DNA of 64,000 nucleotides from assembly GCA_963555705.1 (NCBI GenBank), contig OY743184.1:21627859-21691858 (forward strand), written 5' to 3'. Source of the DNA: Ligustrum vulgare (taxonomy: Eukaryota > Streptophyta > Magnoliopsida > Lamiales > Oleaceae). Under the pieces are notes generated by a model. It had not been told where the DNA came from and ran no database searches. It worked only from the letters and a program-made list of their open reading frames with translations. The position numbers were made by a program, and so were the translations under genes. Shown one piece after another: positions 22,160-33,169 of this stretch. Position 1 is the stretch's first letter, and each line of letters opens with the position of its first letter.

Positions 22160-23780
22160 AACCCCTTTAGGTGATAAATGAAGAGTAATCTTTTTCCCAC
22201 CCTTCACAAAGGAATATTAGTTTTTAAATCCATCATGTACCACCCTCTTATCATATTTCCATGGCCTTCTTAACAAAGTATGCCCAACATGCATACTCAC
22301 CATATCACAAATCACATCATCCTTGTAACCCCAATGGTAAAATTGACCATAACCTACTTGTTCACCTTAATTTCCCCTGACTCGATCAACCATTGCAATT
22401 TATAAGGATTAGGATGTTTCATTTTAGGCAATCCAAATTTTTCAACCAACATTGTACTAACTACATTAGTACAACTTCCCTCATCAATCACCATTCCACA
22501 AACCTTTGTACCCACCAAATACATAGTGTGAAATCAGTTATCCTTTTGTTCATCAATTTCAACCACTTTAGCTCTAAAACTTAAAACCCGCCTATTGACA
22601 AGTGAGCCTTTCACAGCATGGTCAATCCTTCTTCATCACTACTACTAGCCCCCATATCTACTAATTTAGGCATCCCTTTAAACTCATCATAATAACTAAT
22701 CTCCCCACTGTCACGCATAATCGTCACTCGTTTATTTGGGTATTGAGATGTTATATGACCTAAACCCAAACACTTAAAGCATTTAATATTTCTATCTCTA
22801 GTAGGTTGAGAATCAGAAATATTTTTATTTTTGTTGTAGGTTCCTCCCTCCCTTTTGGGACATTATCATCATTGTGTTCCCGCCTTGGTTGTGATGTAGG
22901 ATATGATCCAGGTGAATGTCTTGTTGTCCCCTTTCGCTTTAGTTGCCTTTCCACCTTCATTGTCATGTGCATCATGTCTTCCAACTCTACATAGTGCTAT
23001 AGTTCAATCACATTAGCAATGTCCCGGTTCAACCCACTCAAGAATCTAGCCATAGTTGTCTCCCGATCCTCTACAATATTGACCCTAATCATGGCTACCT
23101 CCATGTCCTTATGGTACTCCTCCACACTCCTAAAACCTTGTGTAAGCCCCTGCAATCTTTGGTAAATATCCATATGGTAGTGGCTTGGGACAAAACTCTT
23201 CCTCATCATGGCTTTCATCTCACCCCATGTATCCATCGGTCTTTCACCATTCCTCCTCCTACCCGTCACTAATTGATCCCACCAATTTATAGCATAGTCA
23301 GTGAACTCCACCACAACCAATCTAATCTTCTTTGCCTCCGAATAATTATAACACTCAAACATCAACTCCACTTTCTTCTCCCAATCTAAATAAGGTTCTG
23401 GGTCACTCCTCCCATGGAAAGTTGGTATTGTCATTTTTATACCTCCTAGATTACCGTCCACTTCATCCATATTCCCATGCCTCCTTTTATGACTCCTTTC
23501 ACTCCTATCCTTTCACTCCTTCCCACATTAGTCATTGATGAATGAACACTTTCCCATCCACTGTCAACTCCCTTTTCATCAAATCCACATCCAAACCTAT
23601 GATTATTCCCCTCCGATGGTCCCTCTCATCACCTCTCATAACTCTAGGATTTGTATGAGTTTCCTCCCTTTGCATATGAACAATATTTTCATCAGTTCTA
23701 TCCATTCTAATCATCAATCTCTCAAGTTTCTCCTGTAAAGCTACATTTACACCAACATCATTCATACCTCTCCTATTCAT
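22160..23780 (-). pseudogene. Gag-protease of the minus-strand Ty3 element
   Basis: Gag packages the element RNA. The frame opens with an ATG at 23780 (MNRRGMNDVGVNVALQEKLE), passes stops and frameshifts, and contains a retrotransposon gag core at 23470-22997 (MTIPTFHGRSDPEPYLDWEK; FTDYAINWWDQL; LQGLTQGFRSVEEYHKDME; RFLSGLNRDIANVIEL). A zinc knuckle follows near 22780, CFKCLGLGHITSQY, where the fourth ligand Cys is replaced by Tyr. Then comes a protease remnant (SCTNV-type loop near 22480 and KVNKQVMVNFTIG near 22360). Multiple disruptions mean it cannot make a full protein. Confidence 0.85.
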
Positions 23781-24290
23781 GCCTTAGTGATGTTTGTTAT
23801 GACTCATGGATGAAGCTGTTGATTCCCTCATGTCAACTCCTTTGTTGTCACCAATTGATGAAGAAGATGATCACCGCCTGTCAAACATTGTTAGTTCTCA
23901 AAAAATCTAACAAAAATTTTCCTCACATATTCGTTTTTTCGCTCGTGTTTCACTTTTAATCTCTTTTCAAGCAACCAAAGAACCAATCAAAGATTCTAGA
24001 ATTAGGGAAAGTAATGGAAGACACAAAGAAGACAAAGAAAATTGTTATTTGAGAAGATTTGGGCATATTATCGGAATTTAATGAATTTTCGAATTTTTTT
24101 TACCCAAAAATTCGACTACGAGTGCAGTGAAACAAACGGAATTGAATTCGGATAAGAATTGACTAAAATAAATAAGTTTGGACTTTCTGGATTTTCAAAT
24201 GGATCAAGACTAAAGAAAAATATGAAGAGCACGAAAAATTCACGAAAATCAAGAAATTTAAGAAACACCAAGAATTGAATTTAGATCCAA

Positions 24291-24302
24291 ACTTTGATAC
24301 CA
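24291..24302 (-). promoter_or_regulatory. Primer-binding site of the minus-strand element
   Basis: On the minus strand TGGTATCAAAGT follows the 5' LTR by two bases, matching the initiator Met tRNA 3' end at the first eight positions. Confidence 0.8.
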
Positions 24303-24304
24303 CC

Positions 24305-24610
24305 TGATACGATTCCTTTTGGGAAAGATAATGAAGAAAGCGGAATAAAAGACAAACAATAGGAAACATTTAAATTTAGCAAAAATAACAAGAAACTTTT
24401 GGGGGGAAATTTGGTGCCATCGCGCGATCACGTGTTCCTCTTCACCACGCGATCGCCCCGACTGCTCCATTTCTATCTCTTTGAAACAACTTGATCCGAT
24501 TTGATTCTCGACTCGAGCACAACACGAAACTTACTGGTTTCCCAAGAAGATTGCTGTTGCATTGATGATAACTTGATTTCTCTTTTGATCTCTTATCTTG
24601 GATCACATTA
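24305..24610 (-). mobile_element. 5' LTR of the minus-strand element, internally deleted
   Basis: Both ends match the 3' LTR at 20932-21700, but about 465 bases are missing between ...aaaaataacaagaa and ggaaatttggtg. The retained part keeps one clear palindrome region (catcgcgcgatcacg and ccacgcgatcgcc). Loss of the middle removes the promoter-containing part. Confidence 0.8.
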
Positions 24611-25255
24611 CTGTCCAAATGGACTTAACACATTATCAGTAAAGGCCCATGAGGGGCCCATATGCGTCCAACAACACTTTGGCTTTCATAATCAGAAATT
24701 CATTTGTCCGGACTTATATAAGTTCGGACTCTTTATGCCAGACTGGCATTATTCGGAGTTCGTACTCTGGACTGGTGACAAGACTGGTCAATATGTTAGA
24801 GAGACGTGACCCTTCTGCAAGTTACGACTTGACGTATCGTCTTTAATAGAGATGTGATAATTGTCGCAACTCGATAACATGTAACGATGATTATAATCAA
24901 ATAAATGGTTTATCTCATGAATGGTTAGTAACTTGGCACTTATAAAGTATAACATGTGTCATAACTTAGGATGACAACTACCACTATAAATAGATCACAC
25001 CTGCCTCAAAGTAAAATGTTAGTAACTCAATACTCAAACATAATATATAAATCTCACTCTCTTATCTCTTTTACACACTTATATTTCTTGCATATAATTT
25101 ATATTTACTCACGATGAGTCCAACTTGATATTCGGAGTGCAAACGAGAGCCACCCCGACCCCTGTTGCATACTGACTGTTTGTCCAAGTGTGCGAAAGTC
25201 CACGTATTCAAAAGGGAAGAATTAAGACGTATTAATTCAAGATCCTATCAAATTT
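24611..25255 (+). mobile_element. Right part of the probable Tat 3' LTR
   Basis: Continues from 20931. A TATA-like ctataaatagatc lies at about 24993, followed by ctcaatactcaaac and, near 25110, gagtccaacttgatattcggagtgc, a block common near the 3' end of Tat/Athila LTRs. The exact end (candidate near gtcaacaaca) is uncertain. Confidence 0.45.
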
Positions 25256-26092
25256 TGTGGTCAACAACACCTCTACCACGAAATTAAGAATTGACAAGCC
25301 ATTTCATGAACTTCCATTTTCTCAACGTTATGAACATTGTCTTCGTATCTTGTGAGGATCTTTCTGGAGCATGCTTACACATGGATGAAATTCTTCATTG
25401 GTTAAAAACATTTTGGGCCAAAGTGTATTTCATTTTCAGTCAATTTTGACAAGTCGTTTCCACGAGAGTCCTTTCATTTTGTGTCCATATGTGCTTCTAT
25501 TTTATTGAAGTCAAGTCCATAAGAGTGACTGGCTAAATGCAAAATTTTAAGCCTTCGTTTGGTAAAAAGAAACTGTGTATAAACAAAGACTATTATATTT
25601 CGAGTTAAAATATTTGATTGAAAAGCGGTTCCGAAAAATGAGTGTGGTTAAAAAGTTACTTGGAAAAATATGTTATTTAAAAACTTGTTTATAAACAATT
25701 TACCAAACGGAATTCAATTAACTCGTCTAACTCTTGCTCGAGATTTGTTTAAATTATTGAACTTTATATTATTCTGATCTGAGTTGCTAAACTCATAATT
25801 TTAATCAACATGATACAGTAGAAGTAAGCCAGTATAATTTTTAGTTTATCTAGCCTTGATTTCTCATTATTTTAGTATTTTAGGCATTTTAATTGTTATA
25901 AAGTTAGAATCATTAGATTTTGATTTAGGAATAATTGCAGCTACGGTCCTAATCATTCATTTTTTGCAGACTTTACCTCCACTTTTCACTTGTAACATTT
26001 ATAGTCCCAAACCTTTCATCCAAGGACAAATGGATGGTTTTCGTCTAGTTGACTGTTAGTTAAGTAGAACAATTAAAATTTGACCAATCATA
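25256..26092. other. Spacer with one small MITE-like foldback
   Basis: No coding signal. A 161-bp segment at 25553-25713 starts cttcgtttggtaaa and ends tttaccaaacggaat with about 11 matching inverted bases, and also has internal inverted aaacttgtttataaac/gtgtataaacaaag. No convincing TSD was found. Confidence 0.45.
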
Positions 26093-26100
26093 TCATACAA

Positions 26101-26616
26101 CAGGGTCGGACCTGCCTTGAGTCCACTGAGGCAACAGCCTCAAGGCCCACGGGTCCAAAATATTTTAGGGGCCCATGATTTTTTTTTCCAAACTCCCCAA
26201 TGTAGCCCAAGTCCAGTAAGCTGAGGAACCAAAGATGTAACCCAATTTGATCATTGTTGATTGGTTTGTGGTCCAGTCTTATTTTGTATGAAAATAAAAA
26301 AATTGTAGCTTGCACCTAAAGAAAAAAAAGAAGTAATTGTTTCAAACGCTTTATACCTTGTTATTTGATAGAAAAATACAAGTATTTGGAATATCATATT
26401 TTGTTAGTTTTTTATGTTAGTTAATACTTTTGAATTTTTTTTTTACTTTTTTTTCAATTTTATGGTGAATTTGCATATTATTTAGTTCATTTGTCTTGAG
26501 TGAACATAAATTTTTATCATTATTTTTAGTTTTCCCAAAAAAAAATCGGCCAGTGCCCATTTCTTCAACAATAAAACAGTTTGTCTCAGGCCTAAAAAAT
26601 CACAGGTACGACTCTG
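26101..26616. mobile_element. hAT MITE with a perfect 8-bp TSD
   Basis: tcatacaa flanks it exactly at 26093-26100 and 26617-26624. Ends are cagggtcggacctgcc and, read inward from the right, cagagtcgtacctgtg (12 of 16 identical), the hAT CAGRGNCG terminus. The interior is non-coding, with subterminal gcctcaaggccc/gtctcaggcc motifs. Confidence 0.95.
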
Positions 26617-26624
26617 TCATACAA

Positions 26625-27474
26625 TATATAAAAAGTAAGGCATTTTTCAAAAACATGCTTTAGAACTTTTCCTGCTTGAACTGTATTTCCTAAAATAGAA
26701 GTATTTTAATGAATGAGAATACTTTTGATAATTATATTATTATTTTGAAATCGAAAAATATGCAATATGAATATCAAATTGAAGATCTCAACGATAACTT
26801 TAATAAAAACTCACTACCTAGAGTCAACTGTAAATATGTTGTCCTTAAAATCACATCAAATATTAAAGGTAAAAATTTATTTTGTATCTTTTACTTTTTT
26901 TCAATGTCTCTATCTCAAAATTATTTTATTTAAGTCTTATAATGATATTTATTTATAATTTCTTAGCTAAATTTAATTTGGTCATATATAATTAATTTCA
27001 ATTCGAGTTGCTTTTCTTATCAAATTAAAAGAAATAATAAATATCCAAACATGTAATTTAATTAAGTCCGAATAATTTTTGCAACTTCATATTTTTATCA
27101 ATTCATGTTGCTTAATTTGTTACATTCATTTAAATATAGGACCACATGTATTTAATTTGTAATGTTAAATTAAATATGAAATGAAATATTTGTTTAATAT
27201 ATTTAAATATCAAATATTATATTAAGATAGTTAGTACCAATTTTAATAGTACTATTCCGTTATTCGAGTAGAGATAAATTTTTTTTTGATAATTTAGAAA
27301 TTATATTTTGAAAAGATTAATTACCTCAATAATCATTAAAATTGAATAGTTATGCAAATGTTCATTGATTTTTTTTTTTAGTAAATCATTTAAGTTTCAA
27401 ACTATTAGAATTGTAGCCACTTAGTAAAAACATAAATAAATTAATTTATAATTATTATAGTATTACGGAAGAGA

Positions 27475-27478
<4 letters not shown>
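26625..27478. other. AT-rich region, no gene recognised
   Basis: Short open frames around 26709-26958 are AT-driven (Asn, Ile, Lys-rich) and resemble no family. No element ends seen. Confidence 0.5.

Positions 27479-27536
<58 letters not shown>
27479..27536. repeat. (TA)n microsatellite
   Basis: About 29 TA units without interruption. Confidence 0.98.
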
Positions 27537-27538
<2 letters not shown>

Positions 27539-27904
27539 CTTAAAGGGAGAAATATTTTTTTACATTTCTACCCTCACAACTTTTTTTGTAATTACATTTA
27601 ATGTTAGTTAATGAATAATTATTTTTAATATTATTTATTTTATTTTATCAACAACTTCATTAATTTCAATAGACTTACAATCTATACTCTTTACTTTCTA
27701 ATTAAAGTTCTTTAAAATAAAGCCTAAAACTTTAAATTTTCATTTTTTATTTTATCTTGATTTATTTTAAATTATTATTTATTATCACTAAAAACAAATA
27801 CAATTATTAATAAACTATCATAAAGGGAATAGTGAAAAAAAAGTTCAGTTATAATTTTTTCATGAAACTAAAATTCTCTTTTTTAATTAAATATTAATTT
27901 ATTA

Positions 27905-28224
27905 CTACCTCCGTCCCAAAAAAATAGTCATGTGGTTATTTTCACACAGATTAAGAAATGGTAGTTAGTATAGTTAGGATATTAAATTTTATCATTGTTT
28001 TCCATTTATCCCTTATTTATTGTTTTAAGCGGACTCACTTTATTTTCCACAAAAAAATTGAAAATGCAATAGTTAAGTAGTTGGTGTGTATTGTACCAAG
28101 ATACATTAAATAAGGGTATATGTGAAAATGAAAAATTTAATACATGCTCAATATGGAAACAAGACTATCTTTTTGGGATAAAAAAAAATAGTATACAGGA
28201 CTATCTTTTTGAGACGGAGGGAGT
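27905..28224. mobile_element. Stowaway (Tc1/mariner) MITE
   Basis: Ends ctacctccgtcccaaaaa and ttttgagacggagggag are inverted repeats with the Stowaway consensus CTCCCTCCGTCCC. The flanking dinucleotide TA is present on both sides (27903-27904 and 28225-28226). 320 bp, non-coding, with inner inverted actatcttttt/aaaaaatagtc. Confidence 0.93.
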
Positions 28225-28454
28225 ATCATCATTAAAGAAGTGAGAAATATGAATAATGTATTTTTTGAATTATTTTTTTCATTTATCAACAATATCATTT
28301 ATTCAATAAAAATATATACGACTCCTACTCTATAACTCAAATCACATACATTATGACATTCAGTCTAACACATTTACATAGTTACATATGACTCTCAAGT
28401 ATTAATTTTCATTAACACGTTTAGAATTTCAAGAACTCTTAATAGTCATGTATG

Positions 28455-28640
28455 TTTTTACACTTGTTCGGTAAAATGAAAATTTTCACAACTTTTCAAA
28501 CTCAATTTCAACTATTCATTCTTAGTCAAGTCTACAATTTGACTTTTCAAACATTTTTAAACCATACATCCATAAAAAAAATAAAAAAAATAAAGAAAAA
28601 AAAGAAGATTCTAAAAATCACGTTACTAAACAGGCTCTAA
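28455..28640. mobile_element. Small MITE of the TTTGGTAA family, one arm clear
   Basis: Contains ttgacttttcaaacattt...aaccatacatcc and ends cgttactaaacaggctct. The same words in the same order (reverse complement) occur in the 53340-53636 element downstream of the UGT gene. The left end (cttgttcggtaaaatg) is mutated; no TSD. Confidence 0.5.
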
Positions 28641-29710
28641 AATGAATTCAATACAACTTATATTATGACCCAATATAGCTCACTATAAAGGATAAGGCTA
28701 AAGGAATCGAAAATTAGGATCGAATTGATGGCCAAATTATTGTAGACCGTGGATTTCAAGGTGAATGTTTAGATCAATGTCAAGTGTGCAAGTGTGCAGC
28801 TTTCGGTTCCCAATTCGGCTCTTGTAGCACGGTTGCATTATAAATTCAAAAAGAATTCAAAGTCTAACCTCATATTTTTCTGATTTTTTTTTTTGAATTA
28901 TCATTTCTTTCAAATTCGGATTATTAATAAATTGAATGGTTTTGTCCACAAATAAAAATATCAATCATATGTCGCTACAAAATTTGATCACATGTGAAAT
29001 AGATTGAAGTATAAAAATTTTCAATATATTTACATGTTTCATTGAAACGTATATGTACCGATGGAAATTAAAACTTATTTTGAATTTTTGATTAATGAAG
29101 TTGTTATATTTCCCAATATATTTCTTTGTCTTTATTTTAATAATTTTTTGATATTAAACTAATATGTTGTGTTTTTTAATACTTGTATAGTATCAGATTC
29201 TTGCTACATTATTTGGGGCTACAATTGAAATTTTTTAACTTTATCATAAAAAATTAGATCAATAGTAATTATACATTTCCAAATGTGTACGATGAAATTG
29301 AAATCAATTTCACGACAAACAAAAAATTGACGAGATTAAATATGAAATCTCACTGAAATTATCAAATTTATGCATTGTTGAATCCTGAAAAGTTCCAAAC
29401 TTTGTTATGAAAGAAAAATACTTGGTATTAAATCTTAATTGACAATTTATTTAGTTCTTTTATAATATTTCAAACATTATATAATAATATTCTCAAATAT
29501 TATCGGTGTTGTTCTCGACGTGAAATCCATATTTACTTTCATCAAATAAGTGAATCTAGTCAATGCTTAATTTGATTGAGAAAGTGCAATATGATTTCAG
29601 AAACTTTGTCCAAATGTTAAAAATTATTTACATGTTTGGCTAATTTTCTTGAGGAAAAACTCAAAACTTTTGTCAATATAATTTTCTAAAAATTACTTTG
29701 CATTAACAAT
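28641..29710. other. AT-rich region without recognised genes
   Basis: No open frame of note. The sequence may be the body of the Helitron whose 3' end lies at 29739, but the 5' end was not located. Confidence 0.4.
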
Positions 29711-29739
29711 TCACATGCAAGGCACGTTTGAACAACTAG
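29711..29739 (+). mobile_element. Helitron 3' terminus
   Basis: An imperfect hairpin cacatgcaaggcacg is followed by tttgaacaactag and then T, aligned with the ends of the Helitrons at 3324 (CACGTGCATTGCACGTG...CTAG) and 62736. The stem is degraded by substitutions. Confidence 0.5.
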
Positions 29740-30000
29740 TAAAATGAAAAGTCACTACTTAAACCTTTTAAAATTGGTAAAATTTTAGCCCATGTTCTCT
29801 TTACCGTTTTGAGGTCGTTTTCTATTTTTATTTTCGAAAATACTAAAAACTCGTTCTCTTTACATTTTTCCAAAATGCATTTTGCAAAATGGGAAAAAAA
29901 TTAACAAACAAAAGGCAAAACGGAAAAAACGTCGTTTTGGACATTTTTATTGAAATCAGCCGGATAACTCAAAACGCGGAAAATGCACACTTAGGCTAAG

Positions 30001-30102
30001 AGTTGTCCTAGCTCAACTGGTGGAGTTCACAAGTGTTGTAAGAGAGGTCTCATGTTCGAGTCTTACAACTATTTGTTTTTGCGTAATTTTTTTTTTTTTT
30101 TT
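30001..30102 (+). mobile_element. tRNA-derived SINE
   Basis: Pol III box A TAGCTCAACTGG at 30009-30020 and box B GTTCGAGTCT at 30054-30063, then a short body ctatttgtttttgcg and a 16-base T-run, as in plant Au-like SINEs. It is not a functional tRNA: the stem positions and anticodon region do not fold properly. Confidence 0.7.
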
Positions 30103-30149
30103 CGTTTTAAACTTACAAACCTAAATCGACTCAATTTCTCCCAACCCAG

Positions 30150-30294
30150 GGCTGCATCTCTCTCCCCCCCTTCCCCTTCCCCTTCCCCTTCCCCACTCCA
30201 CTCCTCTCCTCCCATCTCCTTCCCCAGTCCTGATCATCCCTACCAGCAGCCTCATCACTACTAGATAACTGCTGGTAACTAAGTTCTCACAGAG
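30150..30294 (+). other. CT-rich leader-like block ending in a splice donor
   Basis: A pyrimidine-rich stretch with several ttcccc units is followed by tctcacagag|gtaagc, a good 5' splice site at 30295. It looks like a non-coding first exon of a gene or lncRNA, but no matching coding exon was found downstream to 33000. It could be a captured or orphaned leader. Confidence 0.3.
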
Positions 30295-31771
30295 GTAAGC
30301 TCTCTTTGTGTACAAATCAACTCTGCTATTTTAATTGATTGAATTTCTTGCAAGTGCTATTTTTTTTTTTTTCAAAAAAAAAAAAAAAAAAGGGCCCCAG
30401 TTATTATGCTAGTCTTGCAAGTGTTTACAAATGGACTATATTTTTTTGCTGAAAACCTTTCAGAAGCCAAGGCTGAGACAGGCAGACTGGAGCTGAAGGG
30501 GAATTCCCCTTCCCCTTACTCTTCCCTCATTTCTTTCACACGTGAATTAAGACCTGAAATTTTAGAAGATGACACCCTGTGATTTTTAATGCTTGGAAAA
30601 ACATAGCTTACATATTAATGGGCTCACCACACTGCAACTACATGGAATTGGAATTGTTCATAATTTCATGTGTTTGAATTCGATTGCAAAAAGTGCAATG
30701 ACGTGATTGAGTAAAAAATACCAATATATATGTGCTTGGCTTTTTTATGTTTAGTCACCACACTTATATGAATCATTCTTGCTACAGTGCTACAATCTCA
30801 TGAGCGACCATGACATGTAATTGTACCTCAAGAAGCTAAACCTGGGGGGAATTATTTTTTTATCTTTATTCTGTAGTGTCTATGAGGGAAGAATATTTGA
30901 AGTTAAGGAGATTAGGTTGTCATGTTGAAGATGATTTGACCTATTATTTTGTTCTTTCTTTTGGATGAGGCTTGTGTCCGAGCAAATTGTTTTACACCCA
31001 CAGGCTATGTGTCCAAGCAAATTGTTCAAGCTTTTATATGCTGCCATGTATATTATTAATTATATTTGTTTATTTTTACTAATTTGTTATACTACAAACC
31101 TAATAGTTAAGTAATTGGATAACATGGTTTTAAAGTAGATACTAGTTTAATCAATTTATTGAAAAAATATTTGAATATTGAAATTCTACACATGGAAATG
31201 AGTGTATTATATTTGATTCTAACTGGGAAATATGTTTAGCGTGTTCTGGACTTTCCATATAATGACATTATTAATTAGTCTAACCAAAAATAGTTAAACA
31301 ATATAGATTGTTTAACTTAATCCACAAGCAAATCCATTAAAAATAATCTAAGTAGTATTTTGTAAAATTTAAAACAGAACGTGTTTTGCAGCTTTTCATT
31401 TTCAGAATCAGTTTTCAGAAATGACAAACCAAACGCATTTTCAGTAACTTTGAAAATAAAAATAAAAACAGGAAACATAAAATATTTTTCAAAATGAAAA
31501 TACAAAATAAAATACAAACAGAATGCGACCTTAATTTTTCTAATCAATTAACGTCAATTGGACAGAGACCATCCATTTGGTCTTGTACAAATATCCCTTT
31601 AGATTTATGCGTTTACTATTAAGCTTTCATTATAGCTTTATTGAATAAAATTATAGAAATTGGGTATTTTCAATATTTTCAATCATATTTCCATCACGAA
31701 TTTGTTGATAAAAATCAGTTCTCGATAACCCCTTCTATTCTAATAATGACCAATTCCTGTATTCTCAAAGA

Positions 31772-31804
<33 letters not shown>

Positions 31805-32239
31805 GCTTCCGTCGACGACTGCATCATCAATTTGTTCTGTTTTTTTTTTGGCTAACGTAACACTGCTATTGATCATATAATATATTTGTCGACACTAACG
31901 TAACACCTCCATCGATGCTTTATTCTTAGCTTTTTTTTTACCCTTTTTAAGTGAAAGCAAAGCCGACTTCTAAATGTCGGTAAAACTAGTTTTATAATTC
32001 GTTTTTCATTTCATGCTTTAACTTGGTATTACTTTTTTAAAGTTAATGCAAGACTGACTTTTAAATATTAAATAATGAAACAAATGTTGCTGGAAAAAAA
32101 ATAACGGTGATTAAAATTACAAGCTAAAAGATGTTGCAATCGGTACCGGTAAATGTAACTATCATTACACTTGACTCGAAATTATAGCTGTCTCCTCTTT
32201 AATTATTCATCGTATATTATGTCCATTATTAAGAGCTGT
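30295..32239. other. Non-coding region
   Basis: Poly(T)/poly(A) at 30361-30390 and poly(T) at 31782-31804. No recognisable gene or complete element. Confidence 0.45.
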
Positions 32240-32984
32240 TTGGTTGATTTTAAAAGGGACATTTGCACGGACGACAAGAAAATACATAATGTCAAAAAAT
32301 TTGACAATTTTTCAGATTGTGCTAAAAAATGACTAATTTTGCCCATGAAAAGTCCAATATGCCCTCACTCAACTAAAAGACAAATTTTGAATCATGCAAG
32401 TGAACTCAACATATGATTGATGTGATGTACATGACATTCCATAACTACCCAATAGGCAAAGAAATTAGCCAATGGATAAAAGAGTGAGCAAAATTTTTTT
32501 TTAAAAAAATTAATTGAAAGAAAACGAAAATTTCACTTTCTTTTCTTCTACTTCATTTGAATACTATCTCTCTTGCACCACAAGACTATTCACTCAATCT
32601 CCATTGACACTTGAAGAAGATACAATTTGAAACTTGAAATTCCATTTCCAAAGATAAGCATTTTTGTAACATATGATAAATGGACATTAATTATAGACAA
32701 TTCGAAAGGTCACCATTTTTGTAACATTTGAATATTGGCATTAAATATGTTGATGTTTTGTTAATCATTCATGATTCCACTTTTTAGATTTGGAGACCCA
32801 TACATTTAGATTTGGATGGCAATAAGTGTCCTCATAAATGCGTAGAGATCTTTCTTTGTTGTCATATTGTTCATGTGTTTAAGTATTGTGGTAGTTGAGC
32901 ATTGATGAAAACATTAATTTCTGTCGAAATTTTACAGCAAGAACCCTAGATTTGGAATTAAAGACGCACAGTACGGACCGTCGT

Positions 32985-33032
32985 GTTCGACATTTAAAAA
33001 CTGTCGGAACCGACAGTTTTTAAATGTCGAAC
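32985..33032. repeat. Perfect 23-bp inverted repeat with 2-base spacer
   Basis: Left arm begins gttcgacattt and ends ctgtcgg; the right arm is its exact complement, separated only by aa. It lies about 140 bases upstream of the transposase start. An additional cccgacatttt follows the right arm. It could form a strong hairpin or cruciform, or be a protein-binding palindrome. Confidence 0.95.
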
Positions 33033-33169
33033 CCGACATTTTGACTGTCTGGAATCCCAAAAACAGATCGATACCACGAACAACTGACTGCGAGGCTATC
33101 TAATTTCATTTTCAATTCGATTTTGTGAAATGCATCAATTTTTTACTTACATATACTGTTGTTTCAAGA

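Larger units (their letters stand above)
20932..24610 (-). mobile_element. TGATG-type Ty3 element, gag-protease only
   Basis: Minus-strand order: 5' LTR (24610-24305), Met primer site, gag, zinc knuckle, protease, a Lys/Glu-rich linker, polypurine tract, 3' LTR (21700-20932). Reverse transcriptase, RNase H and integrase are absent, probably by internal deletion: the linker (VHPQNELFHTTIDIQE) runs within a few hundred bases into the short tail before the tract. Flanking 5-mers ctgcc (20927-20931) and ctgtc (24611-24615) match at 4 of 5. It lies in the presumed Tat 3' LTR. Confidence 0.85.

Noticed and set aside
30052..30315. Pro/Ser or Gly/Arg ORFs
   Set aside because: Caused by the ttcccc repeat; no homology and opposite strands give mirrored low-complexity.
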